Shown: in pieces, positions 9,603-18,094 of the stretch
Layout of the letters: every line of letters starts with the position of its first letter
Numbering within the stretch: position 1 is the stretch's first letter
NCBI GenBank assembly: GCA_001664505.1
Contig: CP011806.1
Coordinates: forward strand, 5,769,788-5,833,787
DNA from: Acidobacteria bacterium Mor1
GTDB taxonomy: Bacteria; Acidobacteriota; Polarisedimenticolia; Polarisedimenticolales; Polarisedimenticolaceae
Reading direction: 5' to 3'
DNA: 64,000 nucleotides
Translations under genes and position numbers: made by a program
The notes under the pieces: generated by a model
Told to the model about the DNA's origin: nothing
Database searches by the model: none
What the model saw: only the letters and a program-made list of their open reading frames with translations

Positions 9603-12600
9603 GCGCTATCCGCCATGCGTCGCAGCCGCTGGATCAACTGCTGGATCAGGGTGCGGGAAATTTCGGGATGTTCTTCGAGCACTTCGTCCAGGGCGAAGCG
9701 GTCGATGCGCAGCAGGGCGGTCTCGCCGGAAGTTTCGGCGCCGACCTGCAGCGGCTCGTCGTCGAACAGGGTCCAGGTGCCGATGGCGTCGCCGGGGCCC
9801 AGGTCCCCGACGTGGTTGCCGCCCCGCCGGATCCGTACCCGGCCGTCGAGCAGGACGAACAGGTCTCCCGGCGGGTCTCCCTCCCGGGCCAGGCAGAAGC
9901 CGTCCTCGACGGTCTCTTCCCGGGAGATCGCGGCGATCAACGCCAGCTGTTCCGGCGGAGACTCGCGGAAGATTTCGACCTTGCGCAGCGCCACGACTTT
10001 CTCGACGACGGTCATGTTTCCTCGTGTCCGGTTCCGGTCGAATCCGTGATCGAGCCCGGCGCGGGCGGTCTCGCGGATCCAGTCGTGGGGGTGGTCGGCC
10101 AGCCGGCGGCACATCGCCTGTTCCCCCTGAAGCCGGGCACGAACCGAGTAGTAGAGCGCCGCGGTCAGGATCCACGGGCCGAACTCGTCTCCCAGCCTCT
10201 CCGCCAGCACGCCGCGAAGCGGCTCGCTGTCGGTCTTCGAACCGCGCTTTCCCTCGTGCTCTTCGGGGTAGAGGATCGGCACCAGCTCGCGCCATAGCCT
10301 ATGCGGCATCAGGTTATCGAGCAACTCCGCCGCGTTGGCCCGCAGCTCCAGGTTGCGGTCCAGCAGGCTGCGCCGGCAGCTCAGGATGTGCCGGGGAGAG
10401 TAGGCCAGGCAAAGGGTGCGGAAGACGACGGTGTGCTGCTGGCGGTAGGCTTCACGGACCGAGTCGATCAGAAGCGCCCGGGCGTCGGGGCAGGGCTCCG
10501 GCGCCGTGCGCTCCAGCGCCTGGAGCAGCCGCCACAGCCGGCCGCAGATCTCCCCCTGTTCCCGGATCATCGCCCGGGCATCCCGGGCCGGCAGCAGCGA
10601 ACGCTCGGGCCGGACCAGGCGGACCCGGTAGAGCGCCTCGCCGGCGGCCTGGACCAGCCGCGGGTCGTCGGCGCGCAGCATCCCGCTCAGCGCCTCGACG
10701 GCGGCTCCGCTGCCGATGGCCGAGAGCACCGAGGGGATCCGCCGGCGAACGTTGTGCGGCAACGACGTGTCGCCGGCCGCCTGGGCCAGCATCGGCACCG
10801 CGGCATCGCCCTGGCTGCGCAGCGCCTGGCGAACCTCGCGGCGCGCCAGCGGCTGGGCCAGCAGCGGAACCAGCGCCCGCAGCGATTCCTCGCCGCCGAT
10901 GGCCGCGCAGGCGCGCACGGCGGCGGCGGATACGGTGCGCTGGGAATCCTCCAGCAGGGGAGGCAGTAGATCTCCCATCCCGCCGCCGTCGGGCAGCAGG
11001 CCGATCGCCGTGGTCGCGACCTCGCGGGCTTCCGAGGGGGAGTCCGGGTGCAGCAGCTCTTCGATCAGGGTGCGGGCCATCGGCTGGAACTCGGGGCCCA
11101 GCCGCCGGACCATCAGCGCGATCCAGGCGCCCCGGGCGGGGCCGCCGGCCCGGTTGAGAATCGCCTCGGCGCGCTTGCGCCGCTCGGCCGGGTCGCTGGC
11201 CAGCTGCAGGTCGATGCACTCGGCCAGCAGCGCCTGGTCCTCCTTGGCGAAGGCCCGGGTCACACCTTCGGGGAGATCCGGGTTCTCGGGCGCCAGCCGA
11301 ATCGCCAGGGCCCGGGCGCGGATCTCCGGAGAGCCGTCCCGGATCAGGGTATCCAGGGCATCGCTCAGGTCCCACTGGGGATTGCGGCCGACCAGATCCA
11401 GCGCGGCGATGACCTCGCTCTCGACGGAGCTGCGCAGGGCGGTGCGCACCGCGTCCAGGGCCTCGGCGCCGGCGACCGCTTCATGCCAGGAGCCGATCTC
11501 GATGTTGCCCTCGACCACCGAGCGTTCGAGCTCGGAGATGTACGAGCGCCGCAGCCGTACCGCGACCAGGATCCAGAGCGCCAGGAACACCAGGTTGACC
11601 AGGGCCATGTGGCGCACGTTGGTCAGGTTGCCGGCGGTCGGCAGGGTCACCAGGGTGATGACCGCCAGCTGCACCAACCCGGCGATGCCGTCGCCCGAGC
11701 GATCGATCACCATGTCGATGGCCGACTTGGCCTGCACCTTGATCGTGCGGCTGACCGGCAGGTAGAGCAGTTCGCGGCTGGAGCGATCGATCGAGTGTTT
11801 GAGGGTCTGGTCGGCACCCTTGGCCAGGGTGGCGGCCTTGAGGGCGAAACCGATGGGCACCACCGGGATCAGCGCCGCCGTGCCGAAGGTCATCAGCAGG
11901 GGGAACAGCAGGATCGCCCCGCCGAGTCCGATGTACATCAAGAGCCGGCTGGTCAGGAACGCCTGGATCAGAAAGCCGACGAAGCCGGTAATCGCGTCAA
12001 AGGCTCCGAAGAACGCGGTGCGGGCGTCGGCGTCCTGGAACGCTTCCTCGGCGACGGCGTTGAACTGCCAGTCGACCATCTTGGTCGCCACTGCGGTGAT
12101 CATGACCAGAGCTGCGACAAGTCGCAGGTGCGGCGAACGGGCGACCAAACGCAGGCTGTCGCTCAACCGGCGCGGCGGCGGCATCTCGTCCCGCCGTGCG
12201 TGGGCCTGCAGTTGATGCCGGGACAACAGCACCACGATGCCGGTGGCCAGCAGCAGCAGGATCGCGCCGGTGGGCAGCAGGTTGGCGGTGCCGATGCGGG
12301 TCGCCAGGGTTCCCGTGATGGCGCCTCCGGAGATCGCGCCGATGATTCCCCCGGCGCCGATCACGCCGAAGACCCGCTTGGCTTCCCGGGTGGTGAACAG
12401 ATCGTTTGCCAGGGTCCAGACCTGGGTCGGCGCGATCACGCCGAACATCCCGACCCAGACGAAGAACACCGGATAGACCCAGCTGACCTGCAGGTGGTCC
12501 AGCCACCAGAAGCCCATCAGGTTGGCCGCGAGGAACAGAAGGGTCGCGACCACGAGCCGGGTCGGGTCCAGCCGCCGGGAGATCCGGATGTAGGCGGCGG

Positions 12601-12790
12601 CGAACAGCCCGACGAAGATGGCGATGAAGATGGTCGCGAGCGGCAGCTTCTTGGCGCCGAAGGCCTCGAGGAAGAGGCTCTTGCTCGCCGACTTGAGCAT
12701 CAGGTAGGCGGCGATGACCAGGTACAGGTAAGCCGCGACCAGGAAAGTCCGCTTTCCCTGGCCCGGCTTCAGCCCGAGTAGACCGATCAC
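9599..12790 (-). CDS. Nucleotide (ATP/ADP, NTT/Npt-type) transporter fused to HEAT repeats and a cyclic-nucleotide-binding domain
   Basis: 1063 residues, start GTG. Residues about 15-430 form a twelve-helix MFS-like domain resembling NTT/Npt nucleotide transporters, with AYLMLKSASKSLFLE near the N-terminus and LLYLPVSRTIKVQAKSAID in the second half. Residues about 440-890 are HEAT/armadillo-like helical repeats (for example ALVPLLAQPLARREVRQAL and AVEALSGMLRADDPRLVQ). The C-terminus (about 930-1055) is a cNMP-binding domain with CLAREGDPPGDLFVLLDGRVRI and ETALLRIDRFALDEVL. Classical NTT proteins of intracellular bacteria lack these tails (about 500 residues). The inferred role is ligand-gated nucleotide transport or sensing. 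The 5' end lies 12 nt after glgP and the stop overlaps the receiver gene. Confidence 0.85.
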   Translation of the reverse strand: MIGLLGLKPGQGKRTFLVAAYLYLVIAAYLMLKSASKSLFLEAFGAKKLPLATIFIAIFVGLFAAAYIRISRRLDPTRLVVATLLFLAANLMGFWWLDHLQVSWVYPVFFVWVGMFGVIAPTQVWTLANDLFTTREAKRVFGVIGAGGIIGAISGGAITGTLATRIGTANLLPTGAILLLLATGIVVLLSRHQLQAHARRDEMPPPRRLSDSLRLVARSPHLRLVAALVMITAVATKMVDWQFNAVAEEAFQDADARTAFFGAFDAITGFVGFLIQAFLTSRLLMYIGLGGAILLFPLLMTFGTAALIPVVPIGFALKAATLAKGADQTLKHSIDRSSRELLYLPVSRTIKVQAKSAIDMVIDRSGDGIAGLVQLAVITLVTLPTAGNLTNVRHMALVNLVFLALWILVAVRLRRSYISELERSVVEGNIEIGSWHEAVAGAEALDAVRTALRSSVESEVIAALDLVGRNPQWDLSDALDTLIRDGSPEIRARALAIRLAPENPDLPEGVTRAFAKEDQALLAECIDLQLASDPAERRKRAEAILNRAGGPARGAWIALMVRRLGPEFQPMARTLIEELLHPDSPSEAREVATTAIGLLPDGGGMGDLLPPLLEDSQRTVSAAAVRACAAIGGEESLRALVPLLAQPLARREVRQALRSQGDAAVPMLAQAAGDTSLPHNVRRRIPSVLSAIGSGAAVEALSGMLRADDPRLVQAAGEALYRVRLVRPERSLLPARDARAMIREQGEICGRLWRLLQALERTAPEPCPDARALLIDSVREAYRQQHTVVFRTLCLAYSPRHILSCRRSLLDRNLELRANAAELLDNLMPHRLWRELVPILYPEEHEGKRGSKTDSEPLRGVLAERLGDEFGPWILTAALYYSVRARLQGEQAMCRRLADHPHDWIRETARAGLDHGFDRNRTRGNMTVVEKVVALRKVEIFRESPPEQLALIAAISREETVEDGFCLAREGDPPGDLFVLLDGRVRIRRGGNHVGDLGPGDAIGTWTLFDDEPLQVGAETSGETALLRIDRFALDEVLEEHPEISRTLIQQLIQRLRRMADSA

Positions 12791-12802
12791 AGGTCGCCCG
12801 GG

Positions 12803-14956
12803 TCAGGACCGGTTTTCGGCCCGGTAGATGTCGGTGACGTAGTCGCAGACCATGCGGTCGGCGCTGAACTGGGGGATCAGCGTGGCCATCGCCTCTTTCA
12901 TCCGGGCGATCCACGCGGTCGGCAGGCCCTGAGAATCCCGCTGGTAGTAGCAGGGCATGACCGAATCGGTCAGCACGTTGTAGAGCGCCTCGGCGTCTTC
13001 GGCGTCCTGATGGGCCTCGTCCTCGTAGCGCTCGGCCGCGCCGATCTGCCAGCCGTGGCTCGGGTCGTAGCCCTCGCACCACCAGCCGTCGAGGATGCTG
13101 CAGTTGAGCCCGCCGTTCATCGCGGCCTTCATGCCGCTGGTGCCGCTGGCCTCCAGGGGGCGGCGCGGGTTGTTCAGCCACAGGTCGACCCCCTGCATCA
13201 GGAAGCGGCCGATCTGCATGTCGTAGTTCTCGAGGAACACCAGCTTGCCGGCGAACTCGGCCTGGTGGGAGACCTCGTTGATCCGGCGGATCAGGTCCTG
13301 CCCCGGCCGGTCGGCGGGATGCGCCTTGCCGGCGAAGAGGAACTGCACCGGGCGGTCCGCATCGGAGACGATGCCCTGCAGGCGGCCCAGGTCGCGCAGC
13401 AACAGGTCCGCGCGCTTGTAGGTGGCGAAGCGGCGGGCGAAGCCGATGGTCAACGCCTCGGGGTTGAACAGGCGGAACGCCGAGCGCAACTCGTCGGGGG
13501 AGCGGCCGTAGCGGGCGTACTGGTGCGCCTGATGGGAGCGGACGAACTGCAGCAGCCGGGTCTTCTGGGTCGAGTGTGCCTGCCAGATCTCGGCGTCGGA
13601 GATCGAGCGCACCGCGTCGGCGAACCCGGGGTCGGCAACCTCGCTCAGGAAGTTGCGGCCGAGCCGTTCGGCCAGCACGGCCTGCATCTCGGGGCCGAGC
13701 CAGGTCGGCACGTGGACGCCGTTGGTGACCGAGCCGACCGGTTGTTCTCCGGCGGACTCGTCCCACAGGTGGCGCCACATGTCGTTGGCCACCTCGCCGT
13801 GAAGCTTGCTGACGCCGTTGGTGTTGCGGCTGGTGCGGATCGCCAGGGCGGTCAGGTTGAAGTCACCCCCCTCGTCGTTGCCGGCACGGCCCATGTTGAG
13901 GAACTCGCCCGAGGGCAGGCCGTGACGCTCGCACCAGGTCCCCATGTACTTTTCGATCAGCCCGTAGTCGAACTGTTCGTTACCGGCGGGGACCGGCGTA
14001 TGGGTTGTGAACACCGAGTCGCTCTTGATCCGCTCGATGGCGTCCCCCCAGGAGCTTCCCTGTCCGACCTCACGGCGCAGCCGTTCGAGGGAGAGGAACG
14101 AAGAGTGCCCCTCGTTCATGTGCCAGACCGCGGGGGTGATGCCCAGGGTTTCCAACGCCCGGGCGCCGCCGATACCCAGCAGGATCTCCTGGCACAGGCG
14201 CATCTCGCGACCGCGCACGTAGAGGATCGACGTGATGCTGCGGTCGGCGAAATCGTTCTCGTCGATGTCGGTGTCGAGCAGCAGCACCGGGATGCGGCCG
14301 ACGTCGGCCTTCCAGATGCGCAGCGCGACCTCCCGGTCGGGCAGGTCCACCTTGACCCGGAGTTCCTCGCCGTCGGGACCGATCAGCGGAAGCACCGGCA
14401 GGCGGCTCAGGTCGTAGTCGGGGTAGAAGTGCTGTTGCTGCCCTTCGGGGTCGACGGTCTGGCGGAAGTAGCCCTGGCGATAGAGCAGGCCGACGCCGAC
14501 CATCGGTACGCCCAGGTCGCTGGCCGACTTGCAGTGGTCGCCCGAGAGAATGCCCAGGCCCCCGGAGTAGGTCTGCACCCCTTCGTGCCAGCCGTACTCG
14601 GCGGAGAAGTAGGCGACCAGCCCTTCGTCGTAGTCCGGGTAGGTGCGGCGGAACCAGCTGTCCGACAGGTCGCCGGTGTAGCGGTCGAAGGCCTCGAGCA
14701 CCTGGTGGTACTGCTCGACGAAGCGGGGGTTGGCGCGGAGTTCCTCCCAGCGGCGGGGATGGACGTTGATCAGGACCTCGACCGGGTTGCGGTACTGCTG
14801 CCAGTGGTCGGAGTCGAGATCGCTGAACAGTTTCTGGGCATCCAGGGACCAGGTCCACCACAGGTTGTAGGCCAGCTCACGCAGGCGGGTGAACTCCTCG
14901 GGCAGCTCCATTTCGGCGCCGGGTCCGGTGCGAATTTTCCTCGTTGGCTCGTCCAT
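12803..14956 (-). CDS. glgP: Alpha-glucan phosphorylase (short GlgP/MalP-like family)
   Basis: 717 residues, matching the shorter bacterial/archaeal alpha-glucan phosphorylase family rather than the roughly 820-residue animal type. It starts with an N-terminal ELAYNLWWTWSLDAQ motif typical of this family, has FSAEYGWHEGVQTYSGGLGILSGDH (opening at about 115; quoted in part as FSAEYGWHE and YSGGLGIL), then THTPVPAGNEQF, and the PLP/phosphate region GTSGMKAAMNGG (605-616). It releases glucose 1-phosphate from glycogen or maltodextrin using phosphate. GAGGGGAAG precedes the ATG. It is the first gene of a five-gene leftward operon. A branching-enzyme gene lies at the right end of the window. Confidence 0.92.
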   Translation of the reverse strand: MDEPTRKIRTGPGAEMELPEEFTRLRELAYNLWWTWSLDAQKLFSDLDSDHWQQYRNPVEVLINVHPRRWEELRANPRFVEQYHQVLEAFDRYTGDLSDSWFRRTYPDYDEGLVAYFSAEYGWHEGVQTYSGGLGILSGDHCKSASDLGVPMVGVGLLYRQGYFRQTVDPEGQQQHFYPDYDLSRLPVLPLIGPDGEELRVKVDLPDREVALRIWKADVGRIPVLLLDTDIDENDFADRSITSILYVRGREMRLCQEILLGIGGARALETLGITPAVWHMNEGHSSFLSLERLRREVGQGSSWGDAIERIKSDSVFTTHTPVPAGNEQFDYGLIEKYMGTWCERHGLPSGEFLNMGRAGNDEGGDFNLTALAIRTSRNTNGVSKLHGEVANDMWRHLWDESAGEQPVGSVTNGVHVPTWLGPEMQAVLAERLGRNFLSEVADPGFADAVRSISDAEIWQAHSTQKTRLLQFVRSHQAHQYARYGRSPDELRSAFRLFNPEALTIGFARRFATYKRADLLLRDLGRLQGIVSDADRPVQFLFAGKAHPADRPGQDLIRRINEVSHQAEFAGKLVFLENYDMQIGRFLMQGVDLWLNNPRRPLEASGTSGMKAAMNGGLNCSILDGWWCEGYDPSHGWQIGAAERYEDEAHQDAEDAEALYNVLTDSVMPCYYQRDSQGLPTAWIARMKEAMATLIPQFSADRMVCDYVTDIYRAENRS

Positions 14957-15038
14957 CTTCCCCTCGGTTTCGTTACGGCGGCTGGTAGCCTATCACCACC
15001 GGTGCGAGGGTGCCGCCGGTGTGGAAAGGGCCTTCGGA

Positions 15039-15827
15039 TTGACGCTTCAACTGCAAAAACCCCTTGCTTTCTTCGATCTGGAAACCACCGGAATCGACCC
15101 GTCCCAGGACCGGATCGTCGAGATCTCGGTGCTGCGCTGGCTGCCCGGCGGTGAGCAGGATGCCCGGACTCGCCGGATCAATCCGGAGCGTCCGATTCCG
15201 CCGGCGTCGACGGCGATTCACGGCATCCGCGACGAGGACGTGCGGGAGGAGCCCCCGTTCCGGCGGATCGCCCGCGGGCTCCTGGATTACCTCGCCGACG
15301 CCGATCTGGCGGGTTTCAACGTCCAGCGCTTCGATATCCCGCTGCTGGAGAACGAGTTCCAGGCTTGCGGCCTGACCCTCGGCCTCGAGAACCGGCGGGT
15401 GATCGACGTGCTCAAGATCTTCAAGCGGATGGAGCGGCGGAATCTCAGCGCCGCCGTCGAGCTGTATCTGGGCCGCGAACACGTGGGGGCTCACGGCGCC
15501 CAGGCGGACACCGAGGCCACCGCCGACGTGTTCCGGGCCCAACTCGAGCGCTACGACGTCCTACCGCGCTCGGTGCCCGAGCTCGCCGAATGGATCTCGC
15601 CGACGGTGCCTGACGCGGTCGATCGCCGGGGGCGGTTCGTCAAGCGGCTGGAAGGGGTCGTGTTCGGCTTCGGGAAGTACCGGAACCGTCCGCTGGCCGA
15701 GGTCGCCCGGGAAGACGCCGACTACCTGGAGTGGCTGCTGGGTCAGGACGATTTCCCCGGCGATGCCCGGCGGTTGGTGCTGGATGCGTTGAAGGACGCC
15801 GGCGGTTCGGCGGGTCAGTCCACGTAG
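15039..15827 (+). CDS. DEDDh 3'-5' exonuclease with C-terminal DUF3820-like module
   Basis: 262 residues from TTG at 15039, chosen because GGAAAGGG lies 8 nt upstream; GTG at 15021 is an alternative. An RNase T/DNA polymerase III epsilon-type nuclease covers residues 9-175: FFDLETTG (Asp13 and Glu15), FNVQRFDIPLLENEF, and HGAQADTEATAD with the His and Asp of the DEDDh set. The tail FGKYRNRPLAEVAREDADYL with an LEWLL motif resembles DUF3820, a small module often fused to such exonucleases. It probably acts in proofreading, repair or RNA trimming. Its 3' end overlaps the convergent sulfatase gene by 13 nt. Confidence 0.88.
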   Translation: MTLQLQKPLAFFDLETTGIDPSQDRIVEISVLRWLPGGEQDARTRRINPERPIPPASTAIHGIRDEDVREEPPFRRIARGLLDYLADADLAGFNVQRFDIPLLENEFQACGLTLGLENRRVIDVLKIFKRMERRNLSAAVELYLGREHVGAHGAQADTEATADVFRAQLERYDVLPRSVPELAEWISPTVPDAVDRRGRFVKRLEGVVFGFGKYRNRPLAEVAREDADYLEWLLGQDDFPGDARRLVLDALKDAGGSAGQST

Positions 15828-17167
15828 CCCAGGGACTTGAGAGCGGCGATGCTCTCCTCGTCGAGCTGCTGGGCGGGGAGGCCCGCCTCGCGGCTCAGCG
15901 CTTCCTTGACCGCGACGTACCACTCGCGGACCCGGGTGGCGATGCCCGGCGCCAGCGGCCGTACCTCTCCCGGATCCTGTTCCAGGTCGAAGGCGCTCAC
16001 CGAGTCCTTCTTGATCGTCAGGATTTCCTTGCGGCCATCTACCAGGGTGGCGACCTGGAGCAAGCCCGCCCGGCGAGCGGTGTCCGAGGCGTGCTTGGCC
16101 AGTACGGCCCCCTTGTGGGCCTCGTAGCGGGTGACCCGACCTACGGGGGCCTCGGCTCCGTCGATCACGGCGGTCCAGTCGAAACCTTCGAACTCGCCGG
16201 GGCGAGGCATGTTGAGCAGGCCCAGCACCGTCGGCGCCAGGTCGGTGATCATCGCCGGAGAGTCGATTTGCCGGGCCGGAACCCGGCCGGCCCAGGTGAG
16301 TCCCATGGGAATGCGCAGGTTGGGTTCGTGAAGGTTGCGGCCGTGGCCCCAGTAGCCGTGCTCGCCGAGGCTCTCACCGTGATCCGAGGCGAACAGGATC
16401 AGGGTGCGCCCGCCGGGTGAAACCGCTTCGACCCGATCGAGCAACCGGCCGATCTCGGCGTCGACGAAAGCGATCTCGGTGTCGTAGCGGTCCCGTTTCT
16501 TCGGCCGCTCGACGCCGTCGAGGATCTCTGCATGGTCCTTCTGGAAGCGGTAGGGCGCGTGGGGCTCGACGTAGTGCACCCAGGCCAGGAAAGGCCTCCA
16601 GTCGTCGTGTTCGACGTGATGCTCGATCCAGCCGGAAGCGATGTCGGTCAGGTCCTCGGCGGTGGCTTCGCTGCGGACCAGGCCGAACCAGCGCCGGCGG
16701 TTGAGCACTTCTTCATAGTGCTCGAAGTGTTCTCCCAGTCCCGAGAGCCGGTCGCGCAGGGTCCAGTTTCCGACGAACGCGCCGGTGCGGTAGCCGTAGT
16801 CCGAGAGCGCCGAGGTCAGCGAACTCAATCCAGGGCGGAGCCGCAGACCGTTGCGGGTGGCGCCGTGGGTGCTCGGCGCCCGGGAGGTCAGCATCGAACA
16901 CATCGCCGGGTTGGTCAGCGGCTCGACGGTGCGGGCGTCGGTGAAGTGTACGCCCCCGTTGAGCAGCCGGTCGATGTTCGGAGAGGTCTCCCGTCCGTAG
17001 CCGTTCACCGAGAGGTGGTCGGCGCGCAGGGTGTCGACGGTCACGATCAGGATGTTCGGGCGCTGGCCCTGACGGGCTGCGGGATCGGCGGATCTCTCGC
17101 TACCCCAGGCGAATGTCCCGGCGAGACCGATCGCCAGGGCGGCAACGGCCCACGCACGCTTCTGCAT
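15815..17167 (-). CDS. Sulfatase-like hydrolase of the alkaline phosphatase superfamily, Thr at the nucleophile position
   Basis: 450 residues; the ATG at 17167 has GGAG 7 nt upstream. A signal peptide (about 1-24) indicates export. Metal-binding blocks are NILIVTVDTLRADHL (38-52) and FASDHGESLGEHGYWGHG. The active-site region reads [18 protein letters not shown] (85-102), which aligns with C/S-x-P-x-R sulfatases with threonine 85 in the nucleophile slot and methionine in place of the motif arginine. It therefore probably does not carry formylglycine and may be a phosphodiesterase or transferase rather than a true sulfatase. It is convergent with the exonuclease. Confidence 0.88.
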   Translation of the reverse strand: MQKRAWAVAALAIGLAGTFAWGSERSADPAARQGQRPNILIVTVDTLRADHLSVNGYGRETSPNIDRLLNGGVHFTDARTVEPLTNPAMCSMLTSRAPSTHGATRNGLRLRPGLSSLTSALSDYGYRTGAFVGNWTLRDRLSGLGEHFEHYEEVLNRRRWFGLVRSEATAEDLTDIASGWIEHHVEHDDWRPFLAWVHYVEPHAPYRFQKDHAEILDGVERPKKRDRYDTEIAFVDAEIGRLLDRVEAVSPGGRTLILFASDHGESLGEHGYWGHGRNLHEPNLRIPMGLTWAGRVPARQIDSPAMITDLAPTVLGLLNMPRPGEFEGFDWTAVIDGAEAPVGRVTRYEAHKGAVLAKHASDTARRAGLLQVATLVDGRKEILTIKKDSVSAFDLEQDPGEVRPLAPGIATRVREWYVAVKEALSREAGLPAQQLDEESIAALKSLGYVD

Positions 17168-17234
17168 CAACGCTCCATGCCCCCAGAACCCCAAAAGACG
17201 CCTTCACTATACAACGCGGCGGCCCGGGATCTGC

Positions 17235-17951
17235 TCAGGCGGGATCGGGCAGCCCCTCGAGCACCCGCCGAGCCAGGTCCCGCTGGAGCTCGGCGGCTTC
17301 CCGCGCCCTGGGGGTGGTCGCGGCCGCCACGCGGGCCGCGGCCTCCTGGTGGCGCCCGGTCCAGAGCCGCCGCATCCGGGGACAGCGGGAGCGCGCCAGG
17401 ATCGGTCCCACCTCGAGCAGCTCGCCGGGGGCCAGGGTCGGGTGGGGTGGTGGAGGCTCCGCGTTTCGCCGGGCCTCCAGCACCAGATAGACCCGGTCGT
17501 GGTCCTCGACCAGCGCCTCGCCGGTCAGGACCCAGTCGTTCCGGGAGATCCAGCCGCGGACCTGTTCCGGGTGGCGCTGGGGTTGGATCAGGAGTTGCCC
17601 GACGCCGAGTGCGTGGGGGGGGCGCCGTTCCAGGCAGTCGGCGATCTGATGCCCCCCGAATCCGGCGAGAACGACCGTGTCGATCCGGTCTGCAGGGGTC
17701 AGCACGTCGAGACCGTCGCCGACCCGGTAGCTCAGGTGATCGGCCACCCCGTCGGGTAGCTTGCGTGCCCGGGAGGCCTGGATCGCCTCTGGGCTGACGT
17801 CGGCGGCCACGCAGAACGAGGCTCGACCCGAGGCCAGCAGGTGGACCGGCAGGCGGGCGTGGTCGGTGCCGATGTCGGCAACCCGCGCGCCGGGGGAGAT
17901 GCGGTGGGCCAGCCAGCCGAGGCGGGTGTCCTGAGGCCATGGTCGGGGCAT
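17235..17951 (-). CDS. trmK: TrmK-like tRNA (adenine22-N1)-methyltransferase
   Basis: 238 residues starting MPRPWPQDTRLGWLAHRI, the N-terminus expected for the TrmK/YqfN family. The SAM-binding motif VADIGTDHARLP lies at 24-35, followed by VAADVSPEAI and later VLAGFGGHQIADCL in the place of the family's GMGG loop. The C-terminal half is helical, also as in TrmK. It would methylate N1 of A22 in tRNA. An in-frame upstream extension to 18071 would overlap the speA promoter and has no ribosome site, so I chose 17951. Downstream on the same strand is the sulfatase gene, 67 nt away. Confidence 0.78.
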   Translation of the reverse strand: MPRPWPQDTRLGWLAHRISPGARVADIGTDHARLPVHLLASGRASFCVAADVSPEAIQASRARKLPDGVADHLSYRVGDGLDVLTPADRIDTVVLAGFGGHQIADCLERRPPHALGVGQLLIQPQRHPEQVRGWISRNDWVLTGEALVEDHDRVYLVLEARRNAEPPPPHPTLAPGELLEVGPILARSRCPRMRRLWTGRHQEAAARVAAATTPRAREAAELQRDLARRVLEGLPDPA

Positions 17952-17985
17952 GGCCCAGAGGGTAGCCCACGGGGTGGCGGGGAAG

Positions 17986-18013
17986 TTGCGGTAGGGGGCG
18001 TAAGCTCTATAAT
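17986..18013 (+). promoter_or_regulatory. Promoter for speA
   Basis: TTGCGG at 17986-17991 and a perfect TATAAT at 18008-18013 are spaced 16 nt apart. The site lies in the divergent gap between trmK and speA and would give a leader of about 75 nt. Confidence 0.65.
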
Positions 18014-18094
18014 CCGCAGGTCTTTGGCATCCAAGGTGCTCTCCCGGGAGAGCGCCGAACGGAACGTCCACCGGCGTCAGCCGTGGAGGGCCGT

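Noticed and set aside
13010-15154. Long plus-strand frame (714 codons) opposite glgP
   Set aside because: Shadow of glgP, which has complete family motifs; the plus-strand product has no motif or ribosome site.
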